Shown: positions 1 to 7,521, numbered from the stretch's first letter. The stretch: DNA of 38,955 nt from an uncultured Eubacteriales bacterium (GCA_934432725.1 CAKRZE010000020.1:1-38955), one strand, 5' to 3'. A program made the numbers and translations. Notes: generated by a model from the sequence alone, not told the origin.

Positions 1-563
1 CGCATAACCTTACGCAGCTCGGCATACCCGTTTTGCGTCGGCACGGTGCAGGCGTTTTTCGTTGTGCGGATATAATCAAGCTGTCGAACCACCACCGCCT
101 TTTTCACATACTGCAACAGCGGAATGGGGTCGGCAGCATCATAGCCGAGGAAAGCAAACCACAGGGTCTCCAAAAAGATTTGCTTGATGTCCTCGGTATC
201 GTCCGCAGACAGATTATAATGTGTAACGAACCGCTCGGCACGGCTTTGCAGTACCGGCTCATAAGCGCAGATAAACGCTTCAAAGTATCCTTTATCACGA
301 TTTTTGATTGCCTCAACAAAATATGCGTTCAGATCATCGAACCGCACGCCGCTTTTATCACTTTCGGTAAAGGCAGATGCGCGTTCGATTTTTTCTTTGC
401 AGAAATATTTAATGAGCAGAATTTCATCGTTGATTTCCCAAAGCCGCAAATTACCCGAACGGACAGAAGAAAGAATATCGTTCCATATCGCCGACTTGTG
501 CAGCCGCTTATCCGTAATGCCGCAAAGCAGTTTTTCGGCTGCCTTTTTGTATTCGGCATTCAT
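1..563 (-). CDS. Sigma-factor-like protein of a mobile element, 3' end cut by window edge
   Basis: The frame opens with ATG at 563 behind a very strong ribosome site (GGAAGGAGGT) and runs 187 codons without a stop to the window edge, so the C-terminal part is missing. Residues about 85-150 (acidic and aromatic helices around SADDTEDIKQIFLETLW) resemble region 2 of sigma-70-type factors, which binds core polymerase and the -10 element; the expected region 4 helix-turn-helix would lie beyond the edge. It starts 33 bases after the stop of the DUF6076-like gene and is probably co-transcribed with it. Small sigma-like or HTH proteins of this kind are common accessory genes of Firmicutes integrative elements. 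The reading frame is well supported; the sigma assignment is an inference from a short stretch and could be wrong. Confidence 0.6.
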   Translation of the reverse strand, partial: MNAEYKKAAEKLLCGITDKRLHKSAIWNDILSSVRSGNLRLWEINDEILLIKYFCKEKIERASAFTESDKSGVRFDDLNAYFVEAIKNRDKGYFEAFICAYEPVLQSRAERFVTHYNLSADDTEDIKQIFLETLWFAFLGYDAADPIPLLQYVKKAVVVRQLDYIRTTKNACTVPTQNGYAELRKVM

Positions 564-595
564 ACGCGCACCTCCTTCCCAAAAGAAAAATGAAA

Positions 596-1783
596 TTATT
601 TTTTACCCAGCGCCGCTTTTGCTTCGGCAATCAGATTCCGTAAAACCATATCCTGCTCATACTGATTTTGCGCGTAATCAAAATCAATTTGCGCTTCCTC
701 ATAATGCCGTTTGGAAAGCTCAATAGCCTTATCGCACACATCAACATCATATTTGGCAGACGGCAGGTTTTTATTGGTCTTATGTTTTTCGTTGCGCAGA
801 GAATCGTATCTCTTTTTCCAAATCGCATAGCCGAAACCGTCCTTTTTCTTCTGCTTCGGCATATTCAGTTTGTTCTTTGCAACATAGGCGCAGGGAACGC
901 CGTACTCCGGATTGACGGTGCTGCAATACAGTTGCTTATGCGCTGTTTGCATAAAGAAAAATCGGTGACAGATTCCGCATTGCCAGGAGTAATGTCCGGC
1001 GGCAAGTCCCTCGAACAGATCGGTGACATAGAAGTTGAGCATACGGTCAAAATGGATGCGGCGGCCGAGCACAGCCGAACCGTCCTTGTTTTCAAGGACA
1101 ACCGGTGCCATCCAAACACCCGGCTCAAGCGTAAAATTGTGCGTGATCTCAGTGGCGTTCAGTTCCTCGATCCATTCCGCCACTTCTTCTTTTCCGAAAA
1201 ATTCTTTTGTAAAACCGGCAAGGAGAACTTTGTCCCGAAATCCGTTCTCGGTGAGGTTTACAAAATACATCATCGCAACCTTATAAAAATTGAAGGTGTC
1301 GGCGCAAAGGTAAATGTAAGATTTTATGAATTCGGTAAGAACGATAATGTGGTCATGCATAGCCGTGCCTTCGGGAACAAAATTGATATTCGGTATCGGC
1401 ATGGAAGAAAAGCTGCGCTGCCACTCTTTGATTTTATCATCACCGAGAAGCAAATCAATATGTTCGTACTCTTCGCTGATATTAAAATACGAAAACGGTT
1501 TTATTTTTTCGATAAGATTGAGTATTTTTTCTACGGTATCCCGAATGCTTGTAAACAGTTCATTGCTGTAATTTTCCGCATTCAATCGGTTATACAAGTC
1601 ATTGAGTTTATCGCCCGTCTTAAAAACGTAGAGCAGCTTGTCGGCGGGGATGTTTAATATATCGTGCGTTACAATTCCGAGCGGCAAGGTTTTGCCGCCT
1701 AAAATAAAATCGTCACCTGTAAAGTCAACAGAGAACTTATAAAAATTTGCATCGCCCACAGGTTTTGTTTCAATCAAATTCAT
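596..1783 (-). CDS. DUF6076-like protein with a C-terminal zinc-finger-like motif
   Basis: The protein has 395 residues from ATG 1783, chosen because GAGGTGG sits seven bases upstream; a longer frame to 1825 has no ribosome site and would cross the promoter. The N-terminal two thirds are aromatic-rich and mostly helical with no motif I recognise. Cys269-x2-Cys272, followed by further cysteines within about 25 residues (LYCS and VPC), forms a probable zinc-binding site, and the C-terminus is Lys-rich and coiled-coil-like, which would suit nucleic-acid binding. Proteins of this layout are annotated as DUF6076 on Clostridial integrative elements. Function is unknown. It is transcribed away from the ATPase/mobilization genes and precedes the sigma-like gene by 33 bases. 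The gene call is solid; the family name comes from memory of its cysteine pattern. Confidence 0.75.
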   Translation of the reverse strand: MNLIETKPVGDANFYKFSVDFTGDDFILGGKTLPLGIVTHDILNIPADKLLYVFKTGDKLNDLYNRLNAENYSNELFTSIRDTVEKILNLIEKIKPFSYFNISEEYEHIDLLLGDDKIKEWQRSFSSMPIPNINFVPEGTAMHDHIIVLTEFIKSYIYLCADTFNFYKVAMMYFVNLTENGFRDKVLLAGFTKEFFGKEEVAEWIEELNATEITHNFTLEPGVWMAPVVLENKDGSAVLGRRIHFDRMLNFYVTDLFEGLAAGHYSWQCGICHRFFFMQTAHKQLYCSTVNPEYGVPCAYVAKNKLNMPKQKKKDGFGYAIWKKRYDSLRNEKHKTNKNLPSAKYDVDVCDKAIELSKRHYEEAQIDFDYAQNQYEQDMVLRNLIAEAKAALGKK

Positions 1784-1807
1784 GCGCGCCACCTCGTTTC
1801 TGTAATC

Positions 1808-1836
1808 AGTATACCATAAAATCATTTCGCTGTCAC
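1808..1836 (-). promoter_or_regulatory. Promoter of the DUF6076-like gene
   Basis: On the minus strand there is a -35 element GTGACA (1831-1836), a 17-base spacer and a -10 element TATACT (1808-1813). It lies 25 bases upstream of the ATG, giving a short leader that contains the GAGGTGG ribosome site. Confidence 0.65.
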
Positions 1837-1922
1837 CGGAAATTACAAAAATTTCAGAAACGAATTTTTGCGCTCACAGCATTTTATGTGATTTTTCTGT
1901 TTTCAGCCATTAGATAGATAGG

Positions 1923-1971
1923 AGAGCGAAAGCACCGGTTCCGCCGCCGCTGCTTTTGCTCTTACTTTTTT
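1923..1971 (+). terminator. Attenuator-like hairpin before the RepA-like ATPase gene
   Basis: A 12-bp stem (1923-1934 with 1951-1962, one G-U pair) closes a 16-base GC-rich loop and is followed by a run of six T (1966-1971). The ribosome site AAGGAG (1974-1979) of the next gene begins just after. A terminator shape inside the leader suggests transcription attenuation or protection from read-through, as is common for replication and transfer genes of mobile elements. Confidence 0.5.
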
Positions 1972-1987
1972 ACAAGGAGATTTCAGT

Positions 1988-3007
1988 ATGGCTGACGAAA
2001 AAACAAAACTCGCCGTTATCGACGGCGAAACCTTAATGGACATGAAACTTCCGCCGACAAAGTTTTGTGTCGACACGCTGCTGCCGCAGGGATTATGCAT
2101 CCCCGGCGGCGCGTCAAAGATCGGCAAATCGTGGTGGGTGCTGGATCTGTGCGTGCGTATTGCAAAGGGCGAACCGATGTGGGATCTGAAAACGACCGGA
2201 GGAACAACGCTGTATCTTTGCTTGGAGGATACGCTGCGCCGCGTGCAGAACCGTTTGCTTTGCATCACCGACGAAGTGCCGCCCAATGCGTTTTTTGCTA
2301 CCTCGGCCGGAACGCTGTCCGACGGTCTGTGCGAACAGATACGGGATTTTGCAAAGGAGCATCCCGACACGGTTTTTGTTGCGGTGGATACCTTTCAGAT
2401 CGTGCGCAACAACAGCATCGATACCTCTTACGCAAACGACTATGAGGAAATACGGATATTAAAACAGTTAGCGGATGAGCTTAATATCTGTCTTCTGCTG
2501 GTGCATCACCTACGCAAACAGGGCGACAGCGATCCGTTCAACAAGTTGACCGGCACCACCGGAATCGTCGGCGCAGTGGATACCGCCTTTGTGCTGGACA
2601 AGAGCCGCCGCAATGCCGACAGCGCTACCCTCTATTGCACAGGTCGTGATGTGGAGGACCGCCAGCTTGAACTGCGGTTTTCCAAAGAGGAATTTGTTTG
2701 GAAAATGCTCGGCGACAGTATGGAGAACCGTGAAATGCTGCTGCCGAAGGAGATGGAACTGCTGGTTGAATTTATGAAGGTGCAGAAAAATTACAGCGGC
2801 AGCAACACGGAGTTTTGCGAGCGGTATAACGAATACGCAGGACAGGCGGTGTCGGCAAGAGGACTGAAACGGCTGATGAATCTTTGGGAATACCGCCTTG
2901 CTGATTTCGGCGTGCGCTTTCGCAGCCACCGCAGCAACGGCACACGACTGCTGGAAATCGAATATTCCTTTTCTGCCGGTGACGAAAGTGCCGTTGGTGA
3001 CGGTTAA
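1988..3007 (+). CDS. RepA-like AAA/RecA-fold ATPase of a mobile element
   Basis: This 339-residue protein has a Walker A loop GASKIGKS at residues 41-48, a Walker B strand ending in Asp134 (VFVAVDT), and a later hydrophobic strand followed by His-His (LLLVHHLRK), matching the RecA/KaiC-type fold of hexameric replicative helicases such as plasmid RepA (AAA_25). After about residue 235 it has a basic helical tail likely to bind DNA. It probably unwinds DNA at the element's origin during replication or mobilization. The start is fixed by AAGGAG nine bases upstream. An attenuator-like hairpin precedes it and a hairpin-rich oriT candidate and the mob genes follow. Fold assignment is firm; the exact role is inferred. 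Confidence 0.85.
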   Translation: MADEKTKLAVIDGETLMDMKLPPTKFCVDTLLPQGLCIPGGASKIGKSWWVLDLCVRIAKGEPMWDLKTTGGTTLYLCLEDTLRRVQNRLLCITDEVPPNAFFATSAGTLSDGLCEQIRDFAKEHPDTVFVAVDTFQIVRNNSIDTSYANDYEEIRILKQLADELNICLLLVHHLRKQGDSDPFNKLTGTTGIVGAVDTAFVLDKSRRNADSATLYCTGRDVEDRQLELRFSKEEFVWKMLGDSMENREMLLPKEMELLVEFMKVQKNYSGSNTEFCERYNEYAGQAVSARGLKRLMNLWEYRLADFGVRFRSHRSNGTRLLEIEYSFSAGDESAVGDG

Positions 3008-3375
3008 ATCGGTGTACCCCCAAAGCATTCGCCCCAAGCGTTCCTTTCGTCCCTGTCGGCGGTTTACAGGCGGTTTGTGCCGCTTTCGGCGGGGGAGTAG
3101 GGATAAACACCGATGCACCGAAAACAACGCAAATTCGGGGCGTTTGCGGGAGCGTCGGTTTTACCGATTTCCCGGACTTCGTCCGGGGCAAGCAGAGCGT
3201 CCGGCTGTCCGCTCGGCGCAACTCGCCCTTTTGGCTCGTTTTGCCGCAGGCGGCAAAAGCTTCGCTTTTCGGGCGATTGCTCCTCTCCCCAAAAAGTCTT
3301 GCGACTTTTCGGGGACCCCATTATTTTCGGGCGGCAGCCCGAACCCACTGAACTTGGAAACGGAGAGTGATAATT
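3008..3375 (+). other. Hairpin-rich non-coding region, candidate oriT
   Basis: This 368-base gap between the ATPase gene and mobC contains at least five short, near-perfect inverted repeats: 3171-3187 (7-bp stem, TTC loop), 3239-3258 (9-bp stem, AG loop), 3255-3269 (6-bp stem, TTC loop), 3287-3314 (12-bp stem, one mismatch) and 3326-3343 (7-bp stem). A frame open from 3113 to 3370 has a composition unlike a protein and no ribosome site. Relaxase nicking sites normally lie just upstream of mobC/relaxase genes, so this is the best oriT candidate. No nick sequence is recognised. Confidence 0.5.
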
Positions 3376-3693
3376 ATGAGTAAACAAAGGCGGCGTGACA
3401 CCACGCTGACGATTCGGCTGACCAAAGCCGAAAAAGAACGCATCGAACGCAACGCCAAGCGCGCCGAGCGCAGCATCACCGACTATCTCGTTTTGCTGTC
3501 GCTGGAAACGCCGATTCATGTTGCGGAAGATGTGAAACCCCTGCTGATCGAACTCAAACGCATCGGCAACAACTTAAATCAAATCACGGCAAAGATCAAT
3601 GCGGGTGCGTTTCGGTCATACAATTTTGAAGATATGATCGACGGGCAGAAAATGATCTACGAGCAGCTGCTGGACATTGCGAGGAAAGGATAA
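3376..3693 (+). CDS. mobC: MobC-like relaxosome accessory protein
   Basis: The product has 105 residues. The N-terminus is basic with a ribbon-helix-helix pattern (TLTIRLTKAEKERIERNAKRA), followed by the MobC signature in which a hydrophobic helix leads to IGNNLNQITAKIN. MobC proteins bind oriT, help melt it and recruit the relaxase. ATG 3376 is preferred over GTG 3367 because GGAGAG lies at 3362-3367. The stop codon shares its last base with the relaxase start (TAATG), indicating translational coupling and equal production. Placement directly before a relaxase and after a palindrome-rich spacer fits the role exactly. Confidence 0.9.
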   Translation: MSKQRRRDTTLTIRLTKAEKERIERNAKRAERSITDYLVLLSLETPIHVAEDVKPLLIELKRIGNNLNQITAKINAGAFRSYNFEDMIDGQKMIYEQLLDIARKG

Positions 3694-5144
3694 TGGCAAC
3701 GGTTAGTTTTATTCCGGAATCCCATCAAAGCATCAGCGCAATGAAAGCGGTGATCGAATACTGTTTGCAGCAGAAAAAGGTGGCGGACGAGGACAGCGGC
3801 CGCCGATTGGTGGGCGGTGTGAACTGCAACGGCGAAAATGCTTTCACGGAATTTATGGCGACCAAGACCGCACATCACAAAAAAGGCGGAATGAATTTTT
3901 ATCATTATGTGCAGTCCTTTTCGCCGAGCGAAAGCGTGACCGCCGAGCAGGTACACGAAATCGGTTTGGCGTTTGCGAAAAAAGCGTGGCCGGGGCATGA
4001 GGTGCTGGTGACCACGCACACCGATGTTGCACATCTGCACAACCACTTTGTCATCAACTCCGTGCATTACGAAAACGGAAGGAAGCTCCGCCAAAACCCC
4101 GGCACGCTGACAAAACTGCGCTCACTCAGCGACGGCATCTGCCAGCAGCACGGGCTGAGCGTTCTGGAACCTTATAAAAAGGATGGTGCAAATATTTCAA
4201 GCCGCGAGTACCGCGCCGCGGCAAAGGGCGACAGCTGGAAATTCAAGCTGATGTCCGATATTGATTTTGTGATGAACCGCAGCGGCGGCCGCACGGATTT
4301 TATGAGGGAGATGCAGCGGCTCGGCTACAAAGTCACGTGGACGGATGAGCGAAAATATATTACTTTTACTTGTCCGAACGGAATGAAGTGCAGGGACATC
4401 CGCCTGCACGATGAAAAATATTTGAAAGAGGGTTTGGAATATGAATTCACAATCAGAAAACAGCACACAGCAGAACTCGGCAATGGATATACTGAGGAAG
4501 AAAAACACACGGACGCTGTCCGAGCTGGAACAGATCCCGTATCAGCCGCAGGTGTATGCGATCCCGATAGAACAGCGCAAGCGGGAGAGCAAACTGCTGG
4601 CAGACGCGGTGGAATTTCAGCCGAAGCTGTATCAGATGATCGAACGGCTGGCGACGGCGGAAGAATTGAGCGACCGCTGCATGAGTATACAGAATATAGA
4701 AGCGGAGTATATGGAAAAGATGGTGCGGGAAGTCGTGACGGAGAACCGCAAAACGGTAGCGCAGATGCAAAGCCTCATCGAACAGGCTGGGAAGAATCAA
4801 GAGCGGTTTATTTCGAATTGCTCCGAAACCCTTTCAAAGAGTACCAAGGCACTGGACAGCACGATAGAGAAATTGCACCGAAAAATATTGAAAATTATGA
4901 TAGCCGCGGCGGTATCGGCGGTGGCGCTGTCGCTGCTGGTTTGCGCAGTATTCTGGAAGTTGGCAGTATAATTGACGGCACTGCCGAGGACCCGGAGGAA
5001 CGCCGAAAGCGCATTGAAGCGCAGGAAAACGCCGCCAACCTCGGTGCCGTTATCGGGCTTACGGTCGGAATCCTCACCGCCGCAGCCGACAGTGAGGAAG
5101 ACATGACTGCCGAGGAAAATGACGGACCTACCATAAAGATGTAG
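3693..5144 (+). CDS. MOBP-type relaxase (mobilization nuclease)
   Basis: The protein has 483 residues. It would nick one strand at oriT, stay covalently bound to the 5' end and pilot the strand during conjugative transfer. The nuclease domain occupies residues 1-200: Tyr23 in an EYCLQQ helix is the candidate nucleophile, and the metal-binding histidine motif is visible as HTDVAHLHNHF (His109, His116, His118). Residues about 250-427 are low-complexity, rich in Gly, Arg, Glu and Asp, and are encoded by DNA that carries a second gene in the +1 frame; the odd composition is what overprinting would produce. The last 55 residues contain a hydrophobic Ala/Gly stretch. Translation is coupled to mobC by TAATG. 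No coupling protein or secretion genes are present, so transfer would need a helper element. Confidence 0.9.
   Translation: MATVSFIPESHQSISAMKAVIEYCLQQKKVADEDSGRRLVGGVNCNGENAFTEFMATKTAHHKKGGMNFYHYVQSFSPSESVTAEQVHEIGLAFAKKAWPGHEVLVTTHTDVAHLHNHFVINSVHYENGRKLRQNPGTLTKLRSLSDGICQQHGLSVLEPYKKDGANISSREYRAAAKGDSWKFKLMSDIDFVMNRSGGRTDFMREMQRLGYKVTWTDERKYITFTCPNGMKCRDIRLHDEKYLKEGLEYEFTIRKQHTAELGNGYTEEEKHTDAVRAGTDPVSAAGVCDPDRTAQAGEQTAGRRGGISAEAVSDDRTAGDGGRIERPLHEYTEYRSGVYGKDGAGSRDGEPQNGSADAKPHRTGWEESRAVYFELLRNPFKEYQGTGQHDREIAPKNIENYDSRGGIGGGAVAAGLRSILEVGSIIDGTAEDPEERRKRIEAQENAANLGAVIGLTVGILTAAADSEEDMTAEENDGPTIKM
4441..4971 (+). CDS. MobB-like membrane-anchored protein overprinted inside the relaxase gene
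   Basis: This 176-residue frame lies wholly within the relaxase gene in another frame. It begins with ATG 4441 behind AGAGGG at good spacing. The sequence reads like a real protein: residues 1-60 are polar, 60-145 form a long amphipathic helix or coiled coil with regularly spaced Leu/Met/Ile, and residues about 149-172 form one transmembrane helix with a short tail. Plasmid families such as RSF1010 and ColE1 also encode small mobilization proteins (MobB, MbeB, MbeD) inside the relaxase gene, and these anchor the relaxosome at the membrane. By analogy this protein could link the relaxase to a transfer channel. Expression is inferred from the ribosome site and protein-like pattern. Confidence 0.75.
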   Translation: MNSQSENSTQQNSAMDILRKKNTRTLSELEQIPYQPQVYAIPIEQRKRESKLLADAVEFQPKLYQMIERLATAEELSDRCMSIQNIEAEYMEKMVREVVTENRKTVAQMQSLIEQAGKNQERFISNCSETLSKSTKALDSTIEKLHRKILKIMIAAAVSAVALSLLVCAVFWKLAV

Positions 5145-5160
5145 GAGAAAGGAATTGCCT

Positions 5161-5517
5161 ATGACGAAAAAAGAACACGAAAAAGAATTGCGCTGCTATC
5201 CGGCAGCGCTGACCGCCGTCGAGGTAGCGGAGATCCTGCGGGTCAGCACCAAGACCGTATACAAGCTGATAAAAGAAAAATCTCTTCCGGCGGTGAAGGT
5301 CGGCAGAGAAAACCGCATTGCCAAATCGCAGCTCATTGACTATCTGCGGCAAAGAGAGCGACCGGGTTCGAACCCAAAGGTCTGTTTTCTTGAGAAAACT
5401 CCCGAAAAAGTCTGGACTTGTGCGGTGAGTTGTGATATTGTTCGTGTCGGCAAAAACAAAAAAGGAGTGAACGCAAATGAATGTCACAACCACACTTGCA
5501 GCCAGCGTACAGGCTAA
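5161..5517 (+). CDS. Excisionase-like helix-turn-helix DNA-binding protein
   Basis: The product has 118 residues. Residues about 18-65 (ALTAVEVAEILRVSTKTVY, then KVGRENRIAKSQLIDYL) are a MerR/Xis-type winged helix of the excisionase family (HTH_17). Such proteins bend DNA at attachment sites and tip the integrase towards excision. ATG 5161 follows GGAGAAAGG; an in-frame TTG at 5155 is an alternative start. The C-terminal 50 residues are unrelated to the domain and the last 41 bases overlap the integrase start, so some of the tail may simply reflect the shared DNA and couple the two genes. Position directly before the integrase supports a recombination directionality role. Confidence 0.8.
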   Translation: MTKKEHEKELRCYPAALTAVEVAEILRVSTKTVYKLIKEKSLPAVKVGRENRIAKSQLIDYLRQRERPGSNPKVCFLEKTPEKVWTCAVSCDIVRVGKNKKGVNANECHNHTCSQRTG

Positions 5518-6673
5518 GAAAGGCCGTCTCTATGCCGTGATACAGGTAAGAGAAAACGGCAAGACAAAACCCGTATGGCGCGCGCTGGGACTGCCGGAGA
5601 GCGCCAACAAATCAAAGGTGAACAAAGCCTACCGAGAGGTGGTGCAAGCCTTTGAACAGTCCTACGCCGAGCAGATCGCGCAGAACAAAAAGCCTGCCTC
5701 GGATATCCCGATCTACGATTATATGTGCGCCTACTATAAAAAGATCGAGAAAAACATTCAAAAGAGTACCGCCGAAAGCTACCGCGGAATGATAAATGGT
5801 AGAATTCGGCGGTATTTTACTGCCCGCAGGGAACTGACGGTCGGCAGCATCACCGCAAAGGACATTGAGGATTTTTATGATTGGATGTTCGATTCACACG
5901 TTGTCGCCAACACCGTTATCCACTACCACACCGTTCTGCACAGCGCCTTCAAACGGGCTTTCAAGGACGGGCTGATTGACTTCAATCCCTTTGACCGCAT
6001 CGACCGCCCGAAGAAAAATAAGTTCACGGGTGAGAACTATTCCGAAGAGGAGCTGATCGCCATGCTCGGGCTTATCCGCGGGGATATTATCTATCCGGCG
6101 GTCATGCTGGCGGGCGGCTTGGGGCTGCGCCGCAGCGAGGCGTTGGGCGCACGGTGGTCGAGAGTAGACTGGGAAAAGAAAACCATACTGCTCGACACCA
6201 AAATCATTGAGTATAAGGAAAACGGCAAGGTCATCGTCGAACCCGTGGAGGAAATGAAAAACAAATCCAGCCGCCGCACGCTGCCCCTGCCGGACCCGGT
6301 GTATGAAATGCTGTGCGAGGAGCGGGAAAAGCAGGACCTGTACCGGCGAATGTTCAAGGGCAGCTACAACCGCAAATACGACGATTATATCTGCGTCGAT
6401 CAGCTCGGCGGGCTGATACGCCCGAATCGGGTCACGCAGCGTTTCGCCGACCTGATCAGGCGATACGGTCTGCGCAAGATTCGGTTTCACGATCTGCGCC
6501 ACACCTTCGCCAGCATCCTCATCAATCAGGATGTGCCGCTGCTGAATGTATCGACCTTCCTCGGGCACTCCGACCTGTCCACAACGGCAAATATCTATGC
6601 CCATCTGGATAAGTCCAAGAAACAGGAAAGCGCCGATGTAATCAGCAGTATCTTTAATAAAGCAAAAGAATAA
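5477..6673 (+). CDS. Tyrosine site-specific integrase
   Basis: This 398-residue recombinase would integrate and excise the element. It has an N-terminal arm-binding domain (about 1-60), a SAM-like core-binding domain (about 70-175) and a catalytic domain. The active-site set is complete: Arg218 in GLRRSEAL, His338 and Arg341 in HDLRH, His364 in LGHSDLSTT, and the nucleophile Tyr374 in IYAHLD. The start at ATG 5477 is fixed by AAAGGAG and overlaps the excisionase-like gene by 41 bases. A clean rho-independent terminator follows the stop. Integrases of this class often use tRNA genes as targets; tRNA-Ser lies 1.6 kb downstream with a scarred duplicate beside it. Confidence 0.95.
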   Translation: MNVTTTLAASVQAKKGRLYAVIQVRENGKTKPVWRALGLPESANKSKVNKAYREVVQAFEQSYAEQIAQNKKPASDIPIYDYMCAYYKKIEKNIQKSTAESYRGMINGRIRRYFTARRELTVGSITAKDIEDFYDWMFDSHVVANTVIHYHTVLHSAFKRAFKDGLIDFNPFDRIDRPKKNKFTGENYSEEELIAMLGLIRGDIIYPAVMLAGGLGLRRSEALGARWSRVDWEKKTILLDTKIIEYKENGKVIVEPVEEMKNKSSRRTLPLPDPVYEMLCEEREKQDLYRRMFKGSYNRKYDDYICVDQLGGLIRPNRVTQRFADLIRRYGLRKIRFHDLRHTFASILINQDVPLLNVSTFLGHSDLSTTANIYAHLDKSKKQESADVISSIFNKAKE

Positions 6674-6697
6674 TGCGCCCACGGCGGGCGCATTTTT
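6673..6697 (+). terminator. Terminator after the integrase gene
   Basis: An 8-bp perfect stem ATGCGCCC / GGGCGCAT (6673-6680 with 6686-6693) has a 5-base loop and ends in a run of five T. It begins at the integrase stop codon. Confidence 0.85.
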
Positions 6698-6722
6698 GCT
6701 GACGGAAAGGATGATTTTATAT

Positions 6723-7322
6723 ATGACCCGAAAAGAATTTATGAGCGGGAGCGAGCTCCGCCAATACCTGCACATCTCCACGCGGAAAATGAAATATCTG
6801 ATGGACAACAACTATATCCCGCACGAAAACACGGGACACACGACCCATAAATATCGGGTGCGGACAGAGGATGCGGTGCGGTTCAAAGCCCGTATGGATA
6901 CCGAACCCGGTTTCCTCTCGGAACTGAGCGGCATGTTCTCCAATCGCACCGAATGGCATCCGCTCCCGATGTTTGAAGCCCCCCCGGAAAACTGCGAAGC
7001 CTTTCGGCGGTGGCTTGATTCGCAGTGGGCAGAACTGCCGGAGGCTCTGCCCACGCAGACGGCGGCGGAATTGGTCGGTCACAGCCCGCAGCGCATCCAC
7101 GAATGGATACGGGAAGAAACCTTAACCGGCATCAAGCTCGGCACCATACAGTACTGCGCCAAGGCGGAATTCGTAAACTTTATGGCATCACCGCAAAGGC
7201 TGGCGCATCCGCGCACGGAAAAATATAAAGAACTGATTCGGGAATTCAAATATATACAGCGCCGTGAGCGTGAGAACAAACAGCGGCGGCAGAAAAGAAA
7301 AATGATGAAAGAGAGTACATAA
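6723..7322 (+). CDS. Uncharacterised helix-turn-helix protein of the mobile element
   Basis: The 199-residue product contains two separate MerR/Xis-like helix-turn-helix segments: residues about 6-50 (FMSGSELRQYLHISTRKMKYLMD) and about 115-160 (TQTAAELVGHSPQRIHEWIRE). The C-terminal 35 residues are extremely basic (RRERENKQRRQKRKMM), typical of DNA contact. ATG 6723 is the most likely start, with GGAAAGGA about a dozen bases upstream; ATG 6711 is too close to that site. It lies between the integrase terminator and its own terminator, so it is probably expressed separately. A second directionality factor or a regulator of the element is plausible. I do not recognise a named family. Confidence 0.7.
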   Translation: MTRKEFMSGSELRQYLHISTRKMKYLMDNNYIPHENTGHTTHKYRVRTEDAVRFKARMDTEPGFLSELSGMFSNRTEWHPLPMFEAPPENCEAFRRWLDSQWAELPEALPTQTAAELVGHSPQRIHEWIREETLTGIKLGTIQYCAKAEFVNFMASPQRLAHPRTEKYKELIREFKYIQRRERENKQRRQKRKMMKEST

Positions 7323-7326
7323 TTTA

Positions 7327-7360
7327 TGCCTCACCGGAAACGGTGAGGCAGCATTTTTTT
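7327..7360 (+). terminator. Strong terminator after the HTH gene
   Basis: A 10-bp perfect stem (7327-7336 with 7341-7350) is closed by a GAAA tetraloop and followed by seven T within a few bases (7354-7360). Confidence 0.92.
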
Positions 7361-7399
7361 GTTTCTGACGGAGCAAACCGAGCAAACAGCGGAATATAA

Positions 7400-7450
7400 T
7401 TCCCTTATTTTGCACCGTGTTTTAAGGGAAACGCAATGGAAATAAGGGAA
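7400..7450. repeat. Inverted and direct AAGGGAA repeats, candidate integrase arm sites
   Basis: TTCCCTTATTT (7400-7410) and its exact complement AAATAAGGGAA (7440-7450) flank a third TTAAGGGAA copy (7422-7430). Clusters of short repeats beside an integrase gene are typical arm-binding sites near an element end. The DNA from 7361 to 7489 otherwise shows no gene. Confidence 0.45.
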
Positions 7451-7489
7451 AGCCTTTATTGAAGTCAGTTTTCGCAGTGTCAAAACCTC

Positions 7490-7521
7490 AGCCCCGCACC
7501 TTTTGAATGAGGTGCGGGGCT
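7490..7521. terminator. Bidirectional terminator between the element genes and the GNAT gene
   Basis: An 11-bp perfect stem AGCCCCGCACC / GGTGCGGGGCT (7490-7500 with 7511-7521) has a 10-base loop. It sits just past the stop of the leftward acetyltransferase gene. The T runs on either side are short. Confidence 0.7.

Noticed and set aside
3113..3370. 85-codon plus-strand frame before mobC
   Set aside because: The DNA is a string of palindromes; the frame has no ribosome site and its composition follows the hairpins. Better explained as non-coding, possibly oriT.
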